A DNA stretch of 64,000 nucleotides from Micromonospora zingiberis. GTDB lineage: Bacteria > Actinomycetota > Actinomycetes > Mycobacteriales > Micromonosporaceae. Positions 23,338 through 33,300 of this stretch are shown piece by piece. The position numbers and the translations under genes were made by a program. Within the stretch, counting starts at the first letter, position 1. Each line of letters opens with the position of its first letter. The stretch covers positions 39,362 through 103,361 of the forward strand of contig NZ_SJJR01000022.1 of NCBI RefSeq assembly GCF_004331455.1, read 5' to 3'. The notes below the pieces were generated by a model, which was not told the origin of the DNA, made no database searches, and saw nothing but the letters and a program-made list of their open reading frames with translations.

Positions 23338-24960
23338 ATGTCGACCGAGATCGCAGACGTGACGACCGCCCGGTCGATCCGCAACCCCGTGCTCTCCGGC
23401 TTCCACCCGGACCCGTCCATCCTGCGTGTCGACGACGACTACTACCTGGCCACCTCGACCTTCGAGTGGTACCCCGGCGTGCGCGTGCACCACTCCAAGG
23501 ACCTCGTCCACTGGCGGGCGCTGGGCGGCATCGTCACCGAACGCCGACTGCTCGACCTGCGCGGCTGCGGCGACTCGAACGGCATCTGGGCACCGGACCT
23601 CACCTGGCACGACGGGCTGTTCCACCTCGTCTACAGCGACGTGGCCAGCTTCGCCAGCGGCTACTGGGACGCACAGAACTTCCTCACCACCGCACCGGCC
23701 ATCACCGGTCCGTGGTCGGACCCGGTGCGGCTGCACTCGCACGGCTTCGACGCCTCGCTGTTCCACGACGACGACGGCAGCGTATGGCTGCTGGCGATGA
23801 GCGCCGACTGGCGACCGGGCCGCGACCGCTTCGGCGGCATCGAGATCCAGCAGTACGACCCGGTCCGCCGGCAACTGGTCGGACCGGCCCGGCTCATCTT
23901 CGGCGGCACCGAGGTCGGCCTCACCGAGGCGCCGCACCTCTACCGCCACGACGGCTGGTACTGGCTGGTCACCGCCGAGGGCGGCACCAGCTGGGAGCAC
24001 CAGGTCACGGTCGCTCGCTCGCGCGAGTTGTTCGGGCCGTACGAGGTCGACCCGGCCGGGCCGCTGCTCACCTCGGTCGGCCGGCCGGACCTCACCCTGC
24101 AGAAGGCCGGACACGGCAGCCTGGTACGCACCCAGCGCGGCGAGTGGTACGTCGCCCACCTGGTCGCCCGCCCCTACACCCCGCTGGGCAACTGCGTCCT
24201 CGGCCGGGAGACCGCGCTGCAGAAGGTCGAATGGTCGCCGGGTGACTGGCCGAGCATCCCGGGCCGGATCCCGGCCGACGAGGTCGCCGCCCCGGACCTG
24301 CCACCCCACCCCTGGCCCGACGAGCCGGCGACCGACCACTTCAACGCCCCGGAGCTGGCCACCTGGTGGTCGACGCTGCGCCGGCCGGCCACCGACGACT
24401 GGATCGACCTGCGGTCCCGCCCGTCGCACCTACGGGTCTACGGTGGCCAGTCACCGGTCGGTAAGCAGACTCCCAGCCTGGTGGCCCGACGGGTCGGGGC
24501 GGCACGCTGCTCACTGGAGACCGTCGTCGAGTTCGACCCCGGCAATCACCGCCACCTGGCCGGGATCACCGGCTACTACAACACCCAGAACTGGCACTAC
24601 CTGTACCTCACCCGCGCCGATGACGGGCGGGTGATGCTGGAACTGCTCAGCTGCGACAGCGGCCTACGCACCGCGTACCCCCGGCTCGCCGTCGACGTCG
24701 ACGGCGCCCGCCGGGTCGGGCTCCGGGTGACGTTCGACGGCCCGGTCCTGCACTTCGCGTACGACCTCGGCGGCGGCTGGCAGCAGCTACCCGTCACCCT
24801 CGACGCCACCATCCTCTCCGACGAGCACGCGGCGCAGATCGTCGACGGGGAACCAGCCGCCTGGGGCTTCACCGGTTCCCTGCTCGGGCTCTGGGTACAG
24901 GACATCGGCGGCGACGGCCACTACGCCGACTTCGACCACGCCACCTACCTCCAGGAGTGA
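23338..24960 (+). CDS. glycoside hydrolase family 43 (beta-xylosidase/arabinofuranosidase type)
   Basis: ATG start at 23338 behind GAAGGAG; 540 residues, no signal peptide, so it is cytosolic. The five-bladed propeller shows the catalytic base Asp25 (FHPDPS), the pKa-modulating Asp138 (GFDASLF) and the acid Glu197 (GLTEAPHLY). A C-terminal beta-sandwich domain (about 340-540) is typical of GH43 xylosidases. It would hydrolyse imported xylo- or arabino-oligosaccharides delivered by the divergent binding protein. The frame extends far upstream across the divergent promoter, but the family N-terminus (RNPVLSGFHPDPS) supports this start. Its stop codon abuts a dispersed GGGGCCCC-type element. Confidence 0.9.
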   Translation: MSTEIADVTTARSIRNPVLSGFHPDPSILRVDDDYYLATSTFEWYPGVRVHHSKDLVHWRALGGIVTERRLLDLRGCGDSNGIWAPDLTWHDGLFHLVYSDVASFASGYWDAQNFLTTAPAITGPWSDPVRLHSHGFDASLFHDDDGSVWLLAMSADWRPGRDRFGGIEIQQYDPVRRQLVGPARLIFGGTEVGLTEAPHLYRHDGWYWLVTAEGGTSWEHQVTVARSRELFGPYEVDPAGPLLTSVGRPDLTLQKAGHGSLVRTQRGEWYVAHLVARPYTPLGNCVLGRETALQKVEWSPGDWPSIPGRIPADEVAAPDLPPHPWPDEPATDHFNAPELATWWSTLRRPATDDWIDLRSRPSHLRVYGGQSPVGKQTPSLVARRVGAARCSLETVVEFDPGNHRHLAGITGYYNTQNWHYLYLTRADDGRVMLELLSCDSGLRTAYPRLAVDVDGARRVGLRVTFDGPVLHFAYDLGGGWQQLPVTLDATILSDEHAAQIVDGEPAAWGFTGSLLGLWVQDIGGDGHYADFDHATYLQE

Positions 24961-25011
24961 AGGAAGGGCACCCTGTTAACGCCTGCGGTAGAGGAAGGGC
25001 CCCTGCTTAAC
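24961..25011. repeat. GGGGCCCC-type dispersed repeat, copy A
   Basis: About 51 bases starting directly after the GH43 stop codon. It contains TGTTAACGCCTGCGGTA flanked by AGGAAGGG and GGGCCCCTGCTTAAC. It matches the reverse complement of 56237-56286. Confidence 0.8.
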
Positions 25012-25042
25012 AGTCGGTACCCGGGCACGGAAGGTCAGCACG

Positions 25043-25714
25043 ATGTCAGCTCGCACATCTCCCCCGCCGAGCCCACGGCACACGACGTCCGGGCCGGGCG
25101 CGGCCGTACGCCCCGAAACGACGATCGGCACCGACCACGTCCTCTGCCTCACCTTCGATGACGGACCACACCCGGTGCACACCCCGCGCCTGCTCGACGT
25201 GCTCGCCGCCCACGATGTCCCGGCCGTCTTCTTCCTCCAGGGCGACCAGGCCGCGCGGCACCCCGATCTGGTCCGCCGGATCACCGCCGCCGGGCACGCG
25301 CTGGGCAACCACGGCATGCACCACGACGACATGAGCGGCTGGCCCGCCGGCCGGATCGCCTCGGACCTGCTGGAAACCAACGCGGTCATCCGCCGGGCCG
25401 TACCGCAGGCCCGGGTGCCCTACTTCCGGGCCCCGTACGGCGCCTGGGGCCAGACCCCGCCGGTGGCGACCGCGTTGGGGATGCGGCCGATGGGCTGGCA
25501 GTTGGCGGTGACCGACTGGGCACTACCCGGCACCGACGAACTGGTCCGTCGCCTCACCGACGGCGTCACCCCCGGCGCGGTGGTGCTGCTGCACGACGGG
25601 GGCGGCGATCGCCGCCAGACCGTCGACGCCGTCGACCTCGTCATCGCGCCGCTGCGGGCACACGGATGGCGTTTCGCCCTACCCCCACCAGCGACAGGCA
25701 GCACCACCCGGTGA
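25043..25714 (+). CDS. polysaccharide deacetylase (NodB/CE4 family)
   Basis: ATG start, 223 residues. NodB motifs: TFDDGPH (Asp39 catalytic base, Asp40 metal ligand), NHGMHH (His90 and His94 metal ligands), RAPYG, and LLHDGGGDR with the catalytic His. It removes N- or O-acetyl groups from chitin, peptidoglycan or xylan. There is no signal peptide or membrane span in the first 30 residues, which are Pro/Thr-rich, so it may be cytosolic or exported by an unusual route. Its position behind GH43 suggests acetyl-xylan or oligosaccharide deacetylation, but the dispersed repeat between them makes operon membership uncertain. Confidence 0.85.
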   Translation: MSARTSPPPSPRHTTSGPGAAVRPETTIGTDHVLCLTFDDGPHPVHTPRLLDVLAAHDVPAVFFLQGDQAARHPDLVRRITAAGHALGNHGMHHDDMSGWPAGRIASDLLETNAVIRRAVPQARVPYFRAPYGAWGQTPPVATALGMRPMGWQLAVTDWALPGTDELVRRLTDGVTPGAVVLLHDGGGDRRQTVDAVDLVIAPLRAHGWRFALPPPATGSTTR

Positions 25715-25757
25715 CCCACCCGGTGGCCGGTGACCTGCCAACCGGCGCCGCGCCGGG

Positions 25758-28700
25758 CTACCGTGCGGTCGACGGGTTGGCCGCCCGGTCGACGACCTCC
25801 TCGGTGGTCAGCGGGCTTCGCGGGTGGTGGCTCAGGCACATCGGAGCCTGCATCTTGACGAACCGGGCACCCTCGACCGCGGCGTAGAACTGCCCGGTAC
25901 GCATCTTGCCGACGTCGGCGATGTCGGTGCCCTTGGCCCTGGCCACCTCCCGGGCCGCCTCGATCTGCACCGGCACGGTCAGCAGCCCGAAGAACTGGGT
26001 GGCCGCGTTACCCGGGATCTGGTTGTGCAGCCCCTTCGGTGCCTGGGTGGCGAAGACCAGCCCCAGCCCGTACTTGCGGGCCTGCGAGGTCAGGGCCAGG
26101 GTGCTCTGCGTGCAGGGCGTGACGGCGCCGGACGGAGCCAGGGTCTGGGCCTCGTCCATCACGAAGAGCCCGCCGAGTGGCCGGTCCCCGGCCGGGTGCC
26201 GCTTGATCCAGGTGAACAGGGCCAGTTGCAACCGGTTGACGAAGCTCTGCCGCTGATGATCCTCGGGCAGGCCGACGAAGCTGATCACCGACACCCGGGC
26301 GCGTCGACCCGGCGGCGGAGTGAGCAGCTCGCCGGGGTCGACCGGGGTACCGGCACCACCGAAGAGCGGATCGTTGATCAGCGCCGCCTTGAGCAGTTGC
26401 GCCATGCCGGCGGCCAGTTTCGGCGCACCGTCGAGTTGGCTCACCCCGTCGGGCAGATCGTTGAGGAGTTCGGTGAACTCGTGCAGGTCGTGGGCTCCGG
26501 TCCGGGCATAGCTGGTCAGCGACTCGCGCAACACGGCCCGCCCGAGGCGGGCCTTGTCGGTGCCACCGTCCACCCGGGCGAGCGGGGCGAGGGTGGCAAC
26601 GGCGGCGTTGACCGCCGCGGTGAACCCGTCCGGGTCGTCGAGCACGTCGGCGAACCGGGGCAACGGCTGGAAGGTCAACGGCCGACCCGCCTGCCGACCC
26701 GGCGTCCAGATCACCACATCCGTGCCGGACAGGTAGGCCGCAGCCAGGTCGGCGTCGCCGGGTCCCCAGCCGGTCGGCGCTGCTGGCCAGCCCTCACCGA
26801 GCCGGGCCAGGTCGTTGTTCGGGTCGAGGACGATGGCGGAGACGCCACGCAGTGCGCACTCCTCGACCAGTCGCCGAATCAGGACGGTCTTACCGGAGCC
26901 GGAACCGGCGAAGATCACCGTGTGCCGGCGCAGCGATTCGAGACCGACCCGCACCGGGTCCGGCCGGCCCGGCACGACGCCGATGTCCAGTTGCTCCGGA
27001 TCGATCCCGGCCACCGCTGGGCAGGCGTCGGCCGACCCGCCCGGCCCGGGCGACGCCGGGGTCGGCACGTCGAGGACGGTCGGCCCCGCGACCAACCCGA
27101 CACCGGCAGGACCGGGCGGCGTCGGGGTCGCCTCGGTCGCGCCGGGTCCGCTGCCCAGCGCCGCGCGCAGACAGGTGATGTCGGAGGCGGGCCGCCGGCC
27201 AGCGAACCAGGGCCGCAGGGTCTCCAGCCCGAAGTGCTGGATGAGCTGTTCCAGGGCGGTCAGGCGGCGGATGTCCGCCGCGGGGAAGGAGATCGTCTGG
27301 CCGCCGGCCCGTTCGAAAGCATCCAGCACCTCACGGGTACGGGCACCACGCGACCACTCTGGGGTACGCAGCAAGAAGAGCTTCCGCTTGGCGATCCCTT
27401 CGGCGAGGCCGGCAGCGGTGACCGCATTGCGAATCCGGTTGAGCGCGGCAATGTGGTGGGGTGCACAGACCGCCCGGAACGACCAGTGCTCCTCGTCCTC
27501 GCTCTCCTCGTCCAGGCTGTGCCGCAGCCGGGCGTGCAGGGCCGGCTTTCCGCCCGCTGGGATCGGGTCGAGACTGAACTCCTCGACGGCCACGCCCTGC
27601 TCGGCGATCCACGCGGTCAACCCCGCCTTCAACAGTTCCGGGACCCGCACGTCCTCGTACTGCTGGGTGAGGGCGGGCTCCGGGTCGGCCCCGGCGACGA
27701 GTTCCGCGTACCGTGCGTCGATCTTGCCGAACTCGTCGGCCAGGCTCGCGGCGGCCGGCGCCCGCGCCGCCATGGCCGCGGCCGCAGTGGCCGGCGCGTC
27801 GGCGGTCGAGTGCAGCAGATGCCGCAGCTCCTGCACCTCGCCGGCGGCCAGGCAGGCCCGGACATGCGTGTCGATCCGGCGCAGCAGCTCCCGCGGCGTG
27901 AACCCGACGACCTCGGTGAGCGCGTCAGGGTGGACCGGCCAGGTGGGGTACGGCGGCACGAAGCTGATCTCGTCGAAGAGCACCGCGAACCGCTTCTCGA
28001 CCATTTCCCGGCCGACCGCCACGGCCGGGATCTCCTTGAGCGGAGCCGCTTCCCGGAAGCGGTCCTGCACCGTGTCGGTGGCCTGTTCCTTGACGTCGCG
28101 CCAGGTCTGCGGCAGGCAGGAGACTACCGACAACGAGCGCTTGGTGGTCTCGCGCAGCGCCATCAGACCGCTGGCCACCTGCTCCAGCAGCAGCGACGTC
28201 TGCCAGTCGACCTCGCCGCGGACCTCCTGGTTCGTCGCCTTGACGGACTGGGCGACCATCAGGTCGATCTGGTCGACCGCGATCACCGTCGGGGCGACCA
28301 TGGCCAGCAGCCGGGAGACGTCACGGACCACCTCCTGGGGAGCCCGCCGACTGCGTCGCAGACCCCAGGCGGCCCGGCTACCCGGCTCCTCCTCGTCGCT
28401 GGAGGAGAGGAAGTCGTAGCCGATGTCCTCCAAGGCCGACGACTCGGCGCCGTAGAGGACCAACGCCCGCAGGGTGTCCTGGCACTCGGTCCCGATCTGG
28501 CGGTTGGCCTTGCGGACCAGGTCGACGAAGGCGTCCACGGCGGGTCGGCTGAGTTCGGTCTCTCCGGTGACCGCCCGCCGTACCGTCCGGGGTGCGTCGA
28601 TCCGGTCCGCCAGCTGACGCAGGAAGGCACGCAGTTGGGTCGTTCCGTCTGGCATCGGCCGGGCGAGGCCGGAGAGCATGGACATCGCGGTGCTGTGCCA

Positions 28701-29000
28701 GAAGGCACGCGCCTCCAGGAGTTCGACCAGGAAGAAGAATCCCCCGCGCTGCTGCACCTCCTGGCGCACGGTGCCGAGCAGGTGGGTCTTGCCGGTGCCC
28801 CGCTGACCGAGGATGGCGACCCCGACCGGGCTGGAGTCGACGCTGCGGTCCGCCTCGGCGAAGCTGTCCAGCACGGTCCGGAGTACGTCGTGGTGCAGCG
28901 CCTCGACATGGAACGGTGCGGGCTTCCAGACGTCGTCCGGGGTCGGGGCCCAGTTGAACCGCAGCGCGGTCAGGGCCCGCCGCTCCTCGTCGGTGGTCAT
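25758..29000 (-). CDS. double ATPase: ORC/AAA-like N-terminal module fused to HerA/FtsK-like ATPase
   Basis: ATG start at 29000, 1080 residues. The N-terminal AAA module has Walker A GQRGTGKT (65-72) and Walker B TVIAVDQIDLM (238-248), resembling ORC/Cdc6-type switch ATPases. A middle region of unknown fold (about 350-610) is followed by a Pro/Gly linker (about 612-662) and a HerA/VirB4-like motor with Walker A AGSGSGKTVLIRR (698-710) and Walker B GGLFVMDEAQ (943-952). Its start overlaps the stop of the 28997-29665 gene as ATGA, so the two are translationally coupled. HerA-type motors translocate DNA and occur in several antiphage systems; here a nuclease partner is absent. Extension upstream to 29633 would overlap the partner gene and was rejected. 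Confidence 0.8.
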   Translation of the reverse strand: MTTDEERRALTALRFNWAPTPDDVWKPAPFHVEALHHDVLRTVLDSFAEADRSVDSSPVGVAILGQRGTGKTHLLGTVRQEVQQRGGFFFLVELLEARAFWHSTAMSMLSGLARPMPDGTTQLRAFLRQLADRIDAPRTVRRAVTGETELSRPAVDAFVDLVRKANRQIGTECQDTLRALVLYGAESSALEDIGYDFLSSSDEEEPGSRAAWGLRRSRRAPQEVVRDVSRLLAMVAPTVIAVDQIDLMVAQSVKATNQEVRGEVDWQTSLLLEQVASGLMALRETTKRSLSVVSCLPQTWRDVKEQATDTVQDRFREAAPLKEIPAVAVGREMVEKRFAVLFDEISFVPPYPTWPVHPDALTEVVGFTPRELLRRIDTHVRACLAAGEVQELRHLLHSTADAPATAAAAMAARAPAAASLADEFGKIDARYAELVAGADPEPALTQQYEDVRVPELLKAGLTAWIAEQGVAVEEFSLDPIPAGGKPALHARLRHSLDEESEDEEHWSFRAVCAPHHIAALNRIRNAVTAAGLAEGIAKRKLFLLRTPEWSRGARTREVLDAFERAGGQTISFPAADIRRLTALEQLIQHFGLETLRPWFAGRRPASDITCLRAALGSGPGATEATPTPPGPAGVGLVAGPTVLDVPTPASPGPGGSADACPAVAGIDPEQLDIGVVPGRPDPVRVGLESLRRHTVIFAGSGSGKTVLIRRLVEECALRGVSAIVLDPNNDLARLGEGWPAAPTGWGPGDADLAAAYLSGTDVVIWTPGRQAGRPLTFQPLPRFADVLDDPDGFTAAVNAAVATLAPLARVDGGTDKARLGRAVLRESLTSYARTGAHDLHEFTELLNDLPDGVSQLDGAPKLAAGMAQLLKAALINDPLFGGAGTPVDPGELLTPPPGRRARVSVISFVGLPEDHQRQSFVNRLQLALFTWIKRHPAGDRPLGGLFVMDEAQTLAPSGAVTPCTQSTLALTSQARKYGLGLVFATQAPKGLHNQIPGNAATQFFGLLTVPVQIEAAREVARAKGTDIADVGKMRTGQFYAAVEGARFVKMQAPMCLSHHPRSPLTTEEVVDRAANPSTAR

Positions 29001-29665
29001 GACGAGATGGCGAGCAGGTGCTTGTCCTGGTTGCCGATGCTCACCGCCGCTGCCCGCTCCTGCGGCTTGAGCACCTTCTGGTTGGATTCCGGCACCAGGT
29101 GGATGTTGCGTTCCCGGTTGAGCTGGAGCAGGGCGGCGTCGACCTCCGCGCGGGGCAGGTCCGCCAGCACGGTACGCAGGTCGGCGAGCATGACGTAGTC
29201 GCCGGGGCGGCCGGCCAGTTCCTGGTACGCCTGCCGCACCCGGGTGACCGCGTCGACCGCCGGGGGTGTTGGGGCGAAGCCCGTTGCCGGCACCGCCAAG
29301 GCGATTTCGTCTGCCTTGATCTGCAACCGGAACAGGTCGTCGGCAGGGGTGCCCGAATGGTCGATCAGCCGGCGCAGGAAGTCCAGGGCAACGTACAGCG
29401 TTCCGCCCGAGGCGCCCGCCCTCTTCGGCGCTTCCGCCCCTAGTTCCTCGACGGCCCGCTCCCAGCCCTTGGTAGTCAATTCCAGGACGATCCTTGGCTT
29501 TGGCGTCACCTCGATCAGATCGAGGGACTCCAGTCGACGGCGGTGTTCGGGCTTGATGCTGATCCCCGCGACGTTGGTGAAGTACGTCTGTGGCAGCGGG
29601 GCCGCTTTGATCATTAGCGTGATGAGAACGCACCGGTCAACGAGCGTCAGTTCCTTTTCCGGCAT
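28997..29665 (-). CDS. winged-helix-like partner of the ORC-HerA ATPase
   Basis: ATG start at 29665 with GAGGAG eight bases upstream; 222 residues. The N-terminal half (LTLVDRCVLITLMIKAAPL... RRLESLDLIEVTPKP... LTTKGWERAVEEL) looks like a winged-helix DNA-binding fold. The C-terminal part (VMLADLRTVLADLPRAEVDAALLQLNRERNIHLVPES) looks like a second one and ends QDKHLLAIS. I recognise no named family. It ends in TGA overlapping the ATPase ATG, so it is an obligate partner by arrangement. It may load the ATPase on DNA or act as the sensor of the system. It diverges from the Trypco1/trypsin-STAND pair. Confidence 0.65.
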   Translation of the reverse strand: MPEKELTLVDRCVLITLMIKAAPLPQTYFTNVAGISIKPEHRRRLESLDLIEVTPKPRIVLELTTKGWERAVEELGAEAPKRAGASGGTLYVALDFLRRLIDHSGTPADDLFRLQIKADEIALAVPATGFAPTPPAVDAVTRVRQAYQELAGRPGDYVMLADLRTVLADLPRAEVDAALLQLNRERNIHLVPESNQKVLKPQERAAAVSIGNQDKHLLAISS

Positions 29666-30027
29666 GCGGATGCTCCTCTGTGGCACGAGCTTTCACCACG
29701 TTGACGGTGATGAGCGAAACTCGGAGGGGATGGACTGAGCGACGAGGCAGCCTCGCGTCCGGGCCGATTCTGCCGACGGCGTCCGACGAGCGCAAGGTCA
29801 CCAAGGTCGCTGCCAATAACCGACAGCATGGTTAAGTGGATCTTCAGCGGTCCAGCGTGGACGGGGTGACTCAAACACCTGTTCGGTCCCGCACCAGATC
29901 CCCCGGCATTCGGCCGTTGCGAAACGGCAAGAACAGCAGGCAGCATGGCTGATCGGCCAGAGGCTGCCGGTAATTGGCCGGCAGCGGGACCTGTTGCCCA
30001 TTCGGGTAAACGCCACGGAGGTGACCG
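29666..30027. other. divergent intergenic region between the two ATPase modules
   Basis: 362 bases with lower GC than the surroundings and no convincing gene. The conflict-locus genes start at both ends (29665 on the minus strand and 30028 on the plus strand), so it should contain two promoters. No clear operator palindrome is seen. Confidence 0.5.
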
Positions 30028-30357
30028 GTGCAGTCTGAGGTGGTCCGCTACCAGGTCGATGACAAAACCGTCGCGTTGATCGAAGTCGAGCCGCCGGCCG
30101 GATTCCAACCCGCCGGAGTGGGCGATGTCGCCGGCTGGGTACGGGAATCGGCCGCCCCGGCGATCGCCGCCGCCAAAGAAGTGTTGGAGCAGGTGAAGGA
30201 GGTCGCTCCGGACTCCGTCGAGGTGCGTTTCGGGATCAAGGCGACCGGCACCGCGAACTGGGTGGTCGCCAAGGCAGCCGGCGAGGCGAACTTCGAGGTC
30301 ACGCTCACCTGGTCGACCGACGCGCCACCGGAGCGCGGCCCCGGCCTGCGGCGCTGA
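30028..30357 (+). CDS. Trypco1-domain protein (CU044_2847-like)
   Basis: GTG start with GGAGG six bases upstream; 109 residues. The sequence (VVRYQVDDKTVALIEVEPP... SAAPAIAAAKEVLEQVKEVAPDSVEVRFGIKATGTANWVVAKAAGEANFEVTLTW) matches the small trypsin-co-occurring domain 1 family: two beta hairpins around a helix, ending in the conserved FGIKATG...ANF.VTL.W. Such proteins are found next to trypsin-like proteases fused to NTPases in bacterial conflict systems and are thought to be partners or targets of the protease. The trypsin-STAND gene starts 11 bases downstream. Function of the domain itself is unproven. Confidence 0.8.
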   Translation: MQSEVVRYQVDDKTVALIEVEPPAGFQPAGVGDVAGWVRESAAPAIAAAKEVLEQVKEVAPDSVEVRFGIKATGTANWVVAKAAGEANFEVTLTWSTDAPPERGPGLRR

Positions 30358-30368
30358 CGGGGTGGCCC

Positions 30369-33300
30369 GTGACAGCAGCCCCTGACGAGAGCCCGTGGGC
30401 GGTCGCCCTGTACCGGGAGGGCGACCCGCACACCCCGGTCGGCACCGGCATCGTCATCGACACGAACCTCGTACTCACCTGCCACCATGTGGCCTTCGCC
30501 GCCAATGGTGGCCTGCACAACGACCTCTGGGTCGCCTTCCCCCTCGCGTCGAAGGTCGGCTACTTCGACCGGCGTAAGGTCCGCCAGTGTCTGCACGATG
30601 GCCGCCGCGCCGCGCACGTCGACCTGGTCGTCCTCGAACTCGTCGAGCCGGTACCGGCCACGGTCGCGCCGGCTCGGCTACGCTGCCTGGAACCCAAACC
30701 GCTGGTAGAGCGCCCTTTCTGGGCCTACGGCTTTCCCGTCGGAATTGCCGGCGGCACCCCGGCCACCGGCACCGTCACCCAGAGCGGCGGCTGGGGACAC
30801 ATCATGATGGACAGTGGCGTCGGCGGCGCGCTGAACAAGGGATTCAGCGGCGGCCCAGTCTGGTCCCCCGAGTACCAGGCGGTGATCGGCGTCGTGGTCG
30901 CCGCGGACGGTAAGGGCAAGGGCCAGGCGGTGACCCTGCACCACGCCGACGAACAACTGCCCGAGATGAAACTGGGCACGCTGTCCGCCTGGCGGGTCGC
31001 CGATGCCGACGACAGCGCGCTCTCCGCGTGGGGCTGGACTCTGCGCACCGATGGTGAGGCCGGCCGGCACTGGTTGCCCCGGGCCCGTGGCGTGGCCGTG
31101 GACACCGAGGGCGGCGCCCGGTTCCGGGGCCGCACCGTGGCCCTCCGCCGCATCGCCGAGTGGCTCGACCAGCCGCCCCCGATCACCCGGCCGCTGCTGG
31201 TCACCGGCTCTCCCGGGGTGGGCAAATCCGCCGCCCTGGGCCGGATCGTCACCACCGCGGACCCGCAGATCCGGGCAAGCCTGCCGAAGGACGACACCGC
31301 CGTGCGGGCCACCGTGGGCTCGGTTTCCTGCGCCGTACACGTCAAGGGCAAGACCGCCATCGAGGTGGCGACCGAGATCGCCCGCGCCGCCGCCGTCGAT
31401 CTGCCGGTCACTCCGGCCGACCTGGCACCGGCGGTACGAGACCGACTGGACCGACGCGACACCCGTTTCGCCCTGGTCATCGACGCACTCGACGAGGCGG
31501 CCGGTCCCGGCCACGCCCGACGGATCGTCGACGACGTGCTGTTGCCGCTCGCTCGCGAGTGCGGCCGATACGGCTTGCGGGTGGTCGTCGGTACCCGACG
31601 CAGCGACGATCAGGGGGATCTGATCGCATGCTTCGGCGAGGAGGCCGAACTGATTGACCTGGACACGCCCGAGTACTTCGCCGAATCCGACCTGGTCAAC
31701 TACGCCCAGGCCACCCTGCAACTGCTCGGTGCCGACCGACCGGGCAACCCGTACGCCGACCCGGCCACAGCGGCCCCGCTCGCCCGGCGCATCGCCGCCC
31801 TGGCCAAGGGAAACTTCCTCGTCGCCGGCCTGGTAGCGCGGGCACACGCGCTTCGAGACACCGAGCCGGTCGACCCGGCCTCGGTGTCGTTCACCGCCAC
31901 CGTGGCCCATGCGCTGGACGAGTATCTCGCCGGGCTGCCGACGGCGGGTTCCACCTCCGCCCGGCTCGCCCTGACGGCCCTGGCGTACGCCGAGACACCA
32001 GGACTGCCGCTGCCCCTGTGGCACGCTGCGGTGACCGCGTTGGGTGGCACGGTCACCGCGACGGAACTCGGCGGCTTCGCTCGCACCTCGGCGGCGAACT
32101 TCCTGGTAGAGACGGGCGGCGGCGCGCAGCCCTCGTACCGCTTGTTCCACCAGGCTCTCAATGAGGCGCTGCTGGCCAACTCGGACGCCGACCGGCGGGA
32201 GGACCAGCGACGGCTGGTGTCCGCCTGGCTCGGCCTTGCCCGCGACGGCGGCTGGGCGAACATGCCGGAGTACCTGCTGCGGCTGCTGCCCCAGCACGCC
32301 GCGCGTGCCGGGCTGGTCGAAGACCTGCTCGCCGACGAGGACTACCTGCTGCACGCGCACCTGGACCGGCTACTGATGGTGGTCGACGCCGAGCAGGCGC
32401 CGATGGAGCCGCTCGCGCAGGCCCGGGCGAGGCTGCTGCAACGCACCCCGCTGGCGGTGGCCGCGCAACCCGCCGAGCGGGCGGCGCTGTTCTCGGTGGT
32501 CGATCGCCTCGACGGGCTGGGCAGCGGCATCACCGCCGACGCGGCACCGTATCAAGCCCGGTGGGCGCACACCCCGCCTCGGCAGGAACGCAGCGTCCTG
32601 GACGGGCATCGGCAGGCCGTCTACGACGTCGCCGCCGTCGAGGTCGACGGACGGCCGCTGCTCGCCTCCGCCGGCGACGATGGCACCGTACGACTCTGGG
32701 ACCCGCTGACCAACCAGGCCGAGTCGGTTTTCACCTGCCACGACGACACCATCCGGGGCGTGTGCGCGGTACGCACCGGTACCGACGAGGTGCTGATCGC
32801 CACCGCCAGTCACGACGGCACGGTGGGCCTGTGGGAGCCACGCACCGGCCAGCGCCGGCACGAACTTCGCGGACACGGCGACTGGGTACGCAACATCTGC
32901 ACCCTTGCGCTGCCCGATGGTGACCTGCTCGCCTCGGCCGGCGATGACCGGACGGTCCGGGTGTGGGATCCGGTCACTGGTGCCCAGCGGTACCTCCTGT
33001 CCGGGCATGCCGGTTGGGTGACCGCCGTGACCTACGTGCCGGCTGCCGGCCGGCATCTGCTGGCCTCCACCGGCTACGACGGCGTGATCCGAATTTGGGA
33101 ACCGACCGTCGGCGAACAGCCGACGCTCACCCTGACCGGGCACGACGGCTGGGTCACCACCCTGTACGCGGTCCATGCTCCCGGCGGCACGCTCCTCGCC
33201 TCGGCCGGCTACGACGGCACAGTCCGGCTCTGGGATCCGCTGACCGGACATGCGGTGCGGGTCCTCGACACCCAGGGGCCGATCACCGATCTCTGCACCG

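Noticed and set aside
29001..29633. N-terminal extension of the ORC-HerA ATPase frame
   Set aside because: It overlaps the whole winged-helix gene in another frame, has poor composition, and the ATGA overlap at 29000 gives a natural start.
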